From a bacterium (GTDB taxonomy: Bacteria > UBA10199 > JAIBAG01), in contig JAIBAG010000010.1 of assembly GCA_019695305.1 (NCBI GenBank), forward strand, positions 1 to 64,000: a DNA stretch of 64,000 nt. The letters run 5' to 3'. The notes beneath the pieces are model-generated. The model was not told the origin of the DNA and did not search any database. It saw only the letters and a list, made by a program, of their open reading frames with translations. Shown here piece after piece: positions 16,534 through 24,900 of the stretch (position 1 is its first letter; every line of letters starts with the position of its first letter). A program made the position numbers and the translations under genes.

Positions 16534-18000
16534 ATGGAAAGTAATTTAGTAAATTTATATTTAAATGAAACCAGCTGGCCCGATACCACTAACATGGAGG
16601 ATGTTTGTGATACACCTCCACTTTCTGATGCTCCCGCATATCCCAAACCATTAAGTGCTTTTGCACCGTCTCCTGTACCACCTGTTGTTGTTCCTGCTGC
16701 CAGAGAACTAGCAAAAGACGTCATTGCTATCCCTCCTGTTCGAACTGCAGTAAGCGCTTTAGGATTAAGTGTGCTTGTGGCCAATGGCCTGCGTTGTGAA
16801 ACAAATCCTTCAGAATGTTATAATTTATATCGTAAACCTTCCTGGTCTTTTCAAATAAGCGGTGGCTTTAAACCCATACCACGCACCACCACTTATAACC
16901 ATGATACCGATGAAATATTTGATTTAGGCACATGCCCTGAAGAAAAAACTGCAGACGATGATTTTACCACAACAACCGAACTTGGTTTTTCGCCATACGA
17001 AGAACAATACTTAGAAAGTCGCCCTACCCCTACTGTGGTAGACCCGGCCGAACCAAGTGCAGACCCCAACAAAAAACTGAGCCCTATAGTTATTCCTAAA
17101 ACTCCAAGCCAAGAAAATGACGATGACAGTGATGCAGGCATTTCCATGAGTGCTGGCGATGATGATAATACGGCAGAAAATACGGATGTCACAGACCCCG
17201 ATAAAAAAGTCGATGCTGTAGAATTACGTGAAGTCTTTAGCACAAAAATTTATTCAAAAAAGGGTTATTCTAAAGAAGAAATTATGGCCATGCCTGAGGC
17301 AGAACGCGCTATTTTCTACGCATGGTTTTTAGATTTATTAACCGAACCCGAGGAAGGTGCTACAAGTTTTGTTGTACCGTTTGCAGTAGATCAACATAAA
17401 ACGCTTCCTCAACCCGCAGAAGACCCAAGCCATGAAGAGATCTTAAACAATCTCCATCATGCTGCACTGGGGCTATTAACCAGCACCGAACACCAAGGCT
17501 TACTTGATTCTTTAGATCAATTAACATTTTCCCCAAACATCATAAAAGAAACGGTTGACGATATTTTTCCTTTTAAAACAACAATAGTGGTAGATGGTGA
17601 AAAATTAGAAGTATTCACGCAATATAACCCCAACACCTCGTATGCCGTTTTAAAACCTAAATATCATTTGGCGCGAGTTATATTGAGAGATAACACATCG
17701 GTACTCCGTTTATATATTATTAACCCAGATGGGAGAAATAACCAACACGCCATAGCGCCATCACATTTTTTTCGCGAAGCAGGACGCAAAGCAACATTTC
17801 AAGGCATAGCTGCGGGTTATTTTGTTGAACCTGCAGGAACACTTATTTTGGATGGAGGAAGTGAATTTTTTCCTACAGAAAAGCGAGGCTATACCCCAAA
17901 TCGGCAGTACGCTTTGCTCTCACAACCTCATGAACCTTGCGGTTTAGAATATGCCTTAGCAATTTTAGAAAAATTCTTTAAACAGGTTTCTATAAATTAA
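16534..18000 (+). CDS. Unknown protein with a central acidic region
   Basis: The frame is open from 16447, but its first 29 codons cover the two hairpins, so ATG 16534 (or GTG 16525) is preferred; no clear ribosome site is visible. The product is 488 aa: an N-terminal region rich in Pro, one hydrophobic stretch (VRTAVSALGLSVLVANGL) that may span the membrane, a long acidic linker (DDDSDAGISMSAGDDDNTAEN), and a mixed alpha/beta C-terminal domain. No family recognised. It precedes the propeller gene at 18023 by 22 bases in the same direction, so the two may be co-expressed. Confidence 0.65.
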   Translation: MESNLVNLYLNETSWPDTTNMEDVCDTPPLSDAPAYPKPLSAFAPSPVPPVVVPAARELAKDVIAIPPVRTAVSALGLSVLVANGLRCETNPSECYNLYRKPSWSFQISGGFKPIPRTTTYNHDTDEIFDLGTCPEEKTADDDFTTTTELGFSPYEEQYLESRPTPTVVDPAEPSADPNKKLSPIVIPKTPSQENDDDSDAGISMSAGDDDNTAENTDVTDPDKKVDAVELREVFSTKIYSKKGYSKEEIMAMPEAERAIFYAWFLDLLTEPEEGATSFVVPFAVDQHKTLPQPAEDPSHEEILNNLHHAALGLLTSTEHQGLLDSLDQLTFSPNIIKETVDDIFPFKTTIVVDGEKLEVFTQYNPNTSYAVLKPKYHLARVILRDNTSVLRLYIINPDGRNNQHAIAPSHFFREAGRKATFQGIAAGYFVEPAGTLILDGGSEFFPTEKRGYTPNRQYALLSQPHEPCGLEYALAILEKFFKQVSIN

Positions 18001-18022
18001 AAAAATTACAACAGGAGCCCCA

Positions 18023-20044
18023 ATGAAATTATGTACTCGTTTATGTACCCTCTTCCTTTTATCCTTTACATTTGTGACCACAGCTTTTGCGGATGAGGTG
18101 GGAACCAACGATTTTCGCATCAGCGATATGGGCACAAATGGTGTTGCTGGCATTACAGCCATGGCCCCCTCTATTGCTTATAATTCTACAGACAATGAAT
18201 ACATTGTCATTTGGGTAGGCGATGATAACACAGCCCCTTTAGTTGTAGGTGAGCATGAAGTATTTGGCCAACGCTTAGACGGTAACGGAAACGAAATTGG
18301 AAGTGATTTTCGTATTAGCGATATGGGGCCAAATGGTGATGTTGATTATGATGTACAAGGCGGGACACAAAAAAATCAACCCACAATAGTCTATAATTCA
18401 ACCGATAACGAATACTTAGTTGTATGGAATGGCGAGGACAATACCGGAAGCCTTATTGATGGAGAACCAGAAATTTTTGGACAACGCTTAGATGCGGACG
18501 GCAATGAAATTGGCACTAACGATTTTAAAATAAGTACTATGGGTCCCGATGGTGATGGCAACTATTTTGCTTCTAGTGGGGCACATGCAAGCTATAATTC
18601 AACCAATAACGAATATTTAGTTGTATGGACCGGTGAAGATGATACGGCCCCTCTTGTGAATAACGAAGTTGAAGTATTTGGACAGCGCCTAGACACCGAT
18701 GGTAATGAAATTGGCACCAACGATTTTCGCATTAGCGACATGGGTACAAACGGAACCACAAATCACGCCCCATTTGGAGATCCTCGCGTGACTTATAATA
18801 ACACCGATAATGAGTACCTGGTTGTATGGTCAGGAGACGACAATACCGGAGCATTGGTCCAGGAAGCCTATGAAATATTTGGCCAACGCTTAGATACCGA
18901 TGGCAATGAGATTGGCACCAATGATTTTCGGATTAGTGATATGGGCGAGCTGGATACAGATACAGCCTTTCAGGCTTTTTATCCTAATGTTACCTACAAT
19001 CAAACGGATAATGAATATCTCGTTGTATGGTATGGAGATGACGAGCGCGACGACGTAACTGATGACGAGTATGAAATTTACGGTCAACTGCTAGATGCCG
19101 ATGGTAATGAAATTGGTGATAATGACTTTAAAATTAGTGATGTAGGTCCCGATAGCTCTAATAACTATTTAGCACTTAGTCCCAATGCTTACTTTAACAG
19201 TTTAGATGATGAATATCTTGTTACCTGGGCAGCCGAAGATAATAACGGCGGCATGGTTGATGAGGAATATGAAATATTTGGCCAACGTTTAAATACCAAC
19301 GGTGACGAAATAGGAGATAATGATTTCCGTATAAGTGATATGGGTCCCGACGGAGATGCTAATTATGATGCAACATATACACAATCTATTGCATTCAATA
19401 TTACGCTCAATCAATACTTAGTAGTATGGAGCGGAGACGATAATACGGGAACATTAGTTGACGGTGAAATTGAAATATTTGGCCAAAGTCTTAATTTCCC
19501 TAATTGTGGCAATGGCGTTTTAGAAACTGATGAAAGCTGCGATGACGGCAATGATGACAATACCGATACTTGTTTAAACACTTGTGAAACAGCAAGCTGC
19601 GGTGACGGCTTTACACAAACAGGGGCTGAAGAGTGCGATGACGGCAATGACGACAATACCGATACTTGTTTGAACACTTGTGTAGCAGCAAGCTGCGGTG
19701 ATGGGTTTATACAAACAGGCGTTGAAGAATGCGACAATGCGGGGGCTAATAGCGACACTATGGCAAACGCTTGCCGTACCACTTGTATAGAGGCATCCTG
19801 CGGCGACGATATCATCGACACCGGAGAAGAATGCGATGATGGCAATGCAACTAATGATGATGGCTGCGATAGTGTTTGCGCTACCGAAGATGCAGATAGT
19901 GGAGATGATAGTACCGGCAGTTCTTCAGCAGGCGGGTGTTCGCTAGAACAAAACTCATCACCCCCTTCATTAAATACTATCATGTTGGTGATACTAGTTA
20001 TGGGAGCACTGCACCTTGCTACAAAACGCAAAGCTTTTAAATAG
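18023..20044 (+). CDS. Surface beta-propeller protein with cysteine-rich repeats and GGCSL tail
   Basis: 673 aa; ATG 18023 follows AGGAGCCCCA. Signal peptide MKLCTRLCTLFLLSFTFVTTAFA. Seven repeats of about 70 residues follow, each with NEIG.NDF.ISDMG, YN.TDNEYLVVW and E(I/V)FGQRL, as in a seven-bladed propeller. After them come four Myxococcus-type cysteine-rich repeats (CGNG...CDDGN and CGDG...ECDDGN). The end is SSSAGGCSL, a spacer, the hydrophobic helix NTIMLVILVMGALHLA and TKRKAFK, a MYXO-CTERM-like sorting and anchoring tail. Probably a surface-displayed binding protein. It is a paralogue of the 52082-54078 gene; the ligand is unknown. Confidence 0.9.
   Translation: MKLCTRLCTLFLLSFTFVTTAFADEVGTNDFRISDMGTNGVAGITAMAPSIAYNSTDNEYIVIWVGDDNTAPLVVGEHEVFGQRLDGNGNEIGSDFRISDMGPNGDVDYDVQGGTQKNQPTIVYNSTDNEYLVVWNGEDNTGSLIDGEPEIFGQRLDADGNEIGTNDFKISTMGPDGDGNYFASSGAHASYNSTNNEYLVVWTGEDDTAPLVNNEVEVFGQRLDTDGNEIGTNDFRISDMGTNGTTNHAPFGDPRVTYNNTDNEYLVVWSGDDNTGALVQEAYEIFGQRLDTDGNEIGTNDFRISDMGELDTDTAFQAFYPNVTYNQTDNEYLVVWYGDDERDDVTDDEYEIYGQLLDADGNEIGDNDFKISDVGPDSSNNYLALSPNAYFNSLDDEYLVTWAAEDNNGGMVDEEYEIFGQRLNTNGDEIGDNDFRISDMGPDGDANYDATYTQSIAFNITLNQYLVVWSGDDNTGTLVDGEIEIFGQSLNFPNCGNGVLETDESCDDGNDDNTDTCLNTCETASCGDGFTQTGAEECDDGNDDNTDTCLNTCVAASCGDGFIQTGVEECDNAGANSDTMANACRTTCIEASCGDDIIDTGEECDDGNATNDDGCDSVCATEDADSGDDSTGSSSAGGCSLEQNSSPPSLNTIMLVILVMGALHLATKRKAFK
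19538..19729 (+). repeat. Two tandem 96-base repeats encoding cysteine-rich modules
   Basis: Units 19538-19633 and 19634-19729 are nearly identical, each encoding CDDGNDDNTDTCLNTC, then .ASCGDGF.QTG.EE. The third copy has diverged. High DNA identity points to recent duplication by unequal exchange. Confidence 0.85.
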
Positions 20045-20049
20045 AGTGA

Positions 20050-21900
20050 TTAAGGATTAGCTACAGTTGTTGTAATATAAAACGTAGAACTATACGCGGT
20101 ATTTCCACCCGCTGTAATTTTACCACGGAATAAAACCGTATCGGACGCTAAACAATTGGCACTAAACGTATTCGCATCCGAAAACACATCGTTACTCAGC
20201 ACAATTGTATTCCCATCAGGAGTACCGCAACCCATTTCGTGCGGGGTATCAAAATCCAAATTATTATCGTCGGCCGAACATTCGATGCAAATTTCGGTCA
20301 CGTTATCGGGCAAGTTTTCAAAGCTAACTGAAAAGTTGGCATCCACGGCCACATCTACATCCAAACCCTCCCATGCATCGTAACTGGCCTCGGCCTGACG
20401 ATCGAGCTCGAAACCTTCGTATTCAACATTTTCGGCTCGGGGCAATAAATAATTAGCTACCGATGTAAACGCCACCTGATAAGTATCGGATACAGGATAC
20501 AAAGAATAAAAACCGGCATCATCAGGACTAAAAACATTATTGGTACCCAGCGATAAATAATTAACATCGTAGCTATCATCAGACGGGATAGGAATAAAAC
20601 CCAGCACGTTATCTTCGGCCGAACTATCGCCTAAATCTACCTCGGCTATAATATGCGTTTCTTCGTCGTCGATAGTAAAATCTACAACATCGTATTCACC
20701 GGTAATAAGAACGTGATCTTCAAAGGGCGCCTGGCCTTCTATGGAACACAGCCCCACAAAACTTGAACCGCTGGGAATACACTGGTAAAAATATTCACCG
20801 TGGCTGGCCACATAAATCATTTTAGCGTTATCGGCTAAATCGTTTGTACTTAAACCCAAAAATGCCGCCATGGTGTTTGAAATAACACTATTAGGGTCGG
20901 AAATATCCACCTGAAACGCTTCAGTATTGCCGTTAGAAAGCTGAGCCACTACAAACAAAACTGTGTTATTAAGCCAATCAATTTTTACACTCTCTACATT
21001 GGCCGAAGCCCCTAAATCGGCTTCAAATTGATCTTCGGTTTCAAGATCAACAATCAACAAATTTTGATTAACAGGATTAAAAGGATCTTCAAAAACGGAA
21101 GTAGCTAAAAGACTGCTATCCGGGCTGATGGCCATGGAACGGTTACTGGGCAAAACAGTGCCTGTATCAATTATGGCCACGTTGCCATCCCCATCTACCA
21201 ACACAATTTCATTTTCATCCTCATCAAAACCACTAATAAAATTTTGCCCCGGAACCGAAGTAAGATCGTAAAGGAGACTATCCAGTTCTATGGGCGACTC
21301 ACTAAAAAGCCCGTTGGAATTAATAGACGTAATAACAGGATTTCCATCGGCATTTGTTGCCGATAAATAAATGCCGTCCGCCCCTTCTACCAAACCATTA
21401 GGCTGTATGGAAAAAGCGCGGGTCGTATCCGTCATGCTGGCACTTGAATTTGTTAAAAACACCGCAAAAGTGCGACGCCCCAGCAAAGGGTTAACAGGAC
21501 CCACTTTAAAATAAACAGGTTCGGCAATCACATCGCAGCCCGAAACGCATACGCTCACCGCTACAGGTTTGCTTTCAATTTCCTGAGGCAAGGTGATGGT
21601 AAAATTACCCGTAACACTAAACTGCTGTTTTACTTCGCCATCATAAATAACAACTAACTCTTGCGTTGTGGTTTCATCAACCGCTGTGCCGCTTACCTCA
21701 CCAATATTATCGACTGTTTCGGTATCGGTACCGGCAAAAGCCAGCGACGTAGGATCGACACTGGATACTCCTTTAGCAATAGGAAGCGGGATATCAATGG
21801 GAGCGCCTTCAAGTGAGGTAAGGCCTGACGATGTACCGGTAGCCCCGCCACAGGCACCTAAGGAAAGAAAGATGGCAACTAAATATATTTTGCGAATCAT
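20050..21900 (-). CDS. Large lipoprotein, CGGATG...EGAP.DIP family, copy 2
   Basis: 616 aa, MIRKIYLVAIFLSLGACGG with a clean lipobox (LGAC). After the Cys it reads GGATGTSSGLTSLEGAPID, then IPLPIAKG, the same pattern as the 140-2041 lipoprotein, and both share the long body with matching segments (NSSASMTDTTRAF). Its ATG overlaps the stop of the giant GGCSL gene by four bases (ATGA), so it is translationally coupled and probably a partner of that surface protein. Function unknown. It converges on the 18023 gene with five bases between them. Confidence 0.88.
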   Translation of the reverse strand: MIRKIYLVAIFLSLGACGGATGTSSGLTSLEGAPIDIPLPIAKGVSSVDPTSLAFAGTDTETVDNIGEVSGTAVDETTTQELVVIYDGEVKQQFSVTGNFTITLPQEIESKPVAVSVCVSGCDVIAEPVYFKVGPVNPLLGRRTFAVFLTNSSASMTDTTRAFSIQPNGLVEGADGIYLSATNADGNPVITSINSNGLFSESPIELDSLLYDLTSVPGQNFISGFDEDENEIVLVDGDGNVAIIDTGTVLPSNRSMAISPDSSLLATSVFEDPFNPVNQNLLIVDLETEDQFEADLGASANVESVKIDWLNNTVLFVVAQLSNGNTEAFQVDISDPNSVISNTMAAFLGLSTNDLADNAKMIYVASHGEYFYQCIPSGSSFVGLCSIEGQAPFEDHVLITGEYDVVDFTIDDEETHIIAEVDLGDSSAEDNVLGFIPIPSDDSYDVNYLSLGTNNVFSPDDAGFYSLYPVSDTYQVAFTSVANYLLPRAENVEYEGFELDRQAEASYDAWEGLDVDVAVDANFSVSFENLPDNVTEICIECSADDNNLDFDTPHEMGCGTPDGNTIVLSNDVFSDANTFSANCLASDTVLFRGKITAGGNTAYSSTFYITTTVANP

Positions 21901-24900
21901 GCGTATTTTCTTTTAAAAAAGACTACAAACAATAATATTAAATACCATGATCCCCAAGAGAAGGAAACTTGTGAATTAAGCGAACATCCGCCACCGCCCT
22001 GAACATTATTATACAAGCTATTACCACCACCACTCTCTATTTGCCCCTGGCCATTAGCCGCACGAGAGATACTAAATACTAAAGTAGAAGTCTGCCCACC
22101 CTCTTCATCCGTCATTAAAATATCCAAAATACCATCGCCATCCACATCGGCCAGAGATAAACCACTAGCTCCTAACAGGCTCGACGAAGATGCCGCGTTA
22201 ATACTGGTAAAACTTCCTGAAGAGGGATCGCTAATATCAATAACTGCCGACACATTGGGACCCCCAAAAATAATATAAATGGCACCACCATTGTTACTGC
22301 CGCCCATCGGGATAGCAATTACAACATCTTCGTAACCATCACCATTCACATCCCCCACACGGGTATGATAGGCAAAAAGACCATCGCAAAATACTCCATC
22401 TACCCGCACATCAGCATCATCGGCTGTTTTATCTTCTAAACTTTCGGCACCATAAAACACATACACATGGCAACCATCCATGCTGGATACCACTAAATCG
22501 TTTAAGTGATCGCCGTTAAAATCGCCAATATCACTCGAAAAATATTGGATGGAATTCGTAATGTTTGCATCGGCATTATCATCTAAATCAATATTGTCAT
22601 CCCAATCATCAGCACCCTCAATGGCACGCACTTCTGCTTGCGATGGAATATCAACATCCAGCACAAGCCCTCTCATAATACTGGCACCAAGGCTCGCTTC
22701 CAATTCATTGGAATAATCTTCGGTATATTTACCACCCACATAAAACTCGGAATCGGTATCGCCGTTGGTATCTTCGGCTTCCATGAAAATATTTTCGGTT
22801 AACGGAACATTCTCACCTTCGGTTACAAGAGACACAAAACTTGCCAGGTCTTGAGTGTAAACCGAAATAATACGCATGCCAGGCGCATGAATGGCTATTT
22901 TATCGTCAAATAAAAGTATATGAGTACCAAAATAACTATTCTCACTTTGCCCTTCAAGAGTGGTAACACCACTCGGTAAATTCCAAGCATAAACCTTACC
23001 ACTTAAAGTGCCATTGGGAATTCTATACACAATACCCTTGTTGTTATTGGCTGTAGGATCGGCAATAAAAACGGCATCGTCCGAAGTCTGATAAACAAGA
23101 GTTTCGCTTGTTAAGCCATAAAAAACGAAGTCATCAAAATCGATAGTATAAACACTGCCGCGCCCTGATACAGTTTTTACTTGTTCGGCAATTAAACTGC
23201 CACTGGATGTTACCTGGCCTGCTTTAATATTGCTATAGCGAGTAACACTATCATCACTTGTTGAAACACTCGATTTAACAACATCTACCACGTACGAATC
23301 GTTAGCACTCCTTGTAGTGCTCGATACCGTTAAATGAACAACAACCTGCCCGTTTGAATCGTTAAAACTAACAGTAGCTGTAGAAGCTGACGGGCTAGAC
23401 AGAAGTGTACCTTGCCCTCTTACACTCCATTCATATGTAGAAGCATTGAGAACGCTCGCCGTATACGATTGAGTTGTACCACCTGCAGCAATTGCGGGGC
23501 CTGTAATACTGACTTCGGGGCGGCCCGTCTCTTCATCATCACCTTCATCGCCCTCATCGGCATCATCTCCCTCGTCATCATTATCACTTATAGCGGCAAC
23601 CACGGTAGGAGCAGCCAAACCATTGTAACTTAAATCGAGGCTTGTTACTAAATGCGATAACGTCACATGATGATCACCTTCGTAAACAGAATCATCCACA
23701 GCCTCTACCGTTACTGTTTGAGGCGTACTCCAATTATTGCGTGTAAAACTTAAGGTAGTAGGCGAAACACAGGCCTGGGCATCATCCACCAAAACCGTTA
23801 CATTCACGGTTGCCGAGGGACGCGCTGTGAGAACCACCAAATAAGTATCAGTCGTTCCATCTTCATCGATAACAGTTTCGGCATCCGATTCAAAAATACT
23901 TACAGATTTGGTTTCGTTATCGGAGATATTCACTATAAGACTACCAACACTAATTCCATTGTAATTGGTATCGGAGCTTGAAGCTGTATGGGTAATTGTG
24001 GATGATGCCGACCCTTCGGTAACCTCATCATCAACAGCTGTTACCGTCACACTTTGCGGGGTATCCCAGTTTCCGGAAGTAAAAGTGAGAGCTGAATCCG
24101 AAAGTGTTACTTGTGCATCATGCGTAAGAGTAACAGTAACGTTGTTTGTTGGCTCGGTAGAAAGTACAACCGTGTACGTATCGGTAGCACCACCTTCGGC
24201 CACAACCGTATTGCCGCTTGTATGAGCCACCGTCACACCCGCGGTATCGTTATCTACAATAGGATTTACAGTAATATTGGAAATAGTAATCCCATCATAA
24301 GTTCCATCACCGCTCGTAGCCGTATGTGTAATAGTTCCTGAGTGAGATCCTTCCATCACATCGTCATCAATAGCCGTAATGGTAACCGTTTGCGGTGTAC
24401 TGTAATTAGCAGATGTAAAGATGAGGGACGAAGGCGAAGGCGTTAATTGCGATCCTCCCGACAGGTTAATTGTCACATCACTGGTGGGCTCGGTATTAAG
24501 AGCAATAGTATACGTATCGGTAACACCACCTTCGGTAACACTGCTCGATCCACCTGATTGGGTTAAGGTAACTCCCGCCGTATCATTATCGGTATTGCTC
24601 ACGGTTAAATCGGCCACACTTAAATTATTGTAAAAGCTATCGGCCGATGAAGCATTGGCATTGTTTACATAATAAGTGATATTTCCATCTGCAATAGCAT
24701 CATTCACACCCGTGATGGTTACCGTTTGTGGTACGTTCCAGTTTCCGGATGTAAACGTAAGAGACGATGGAGATACGGTTCCTTCGGTTGTATCACTAGA
24801 AGACACCCCTATTGTCACATCGGCTGTGGGTTCCGAATTAAGTACTACGGTATAAGTATCGGTACCACCGGCTTCGGTAGTGGTAGCCGTATTTTTACTT

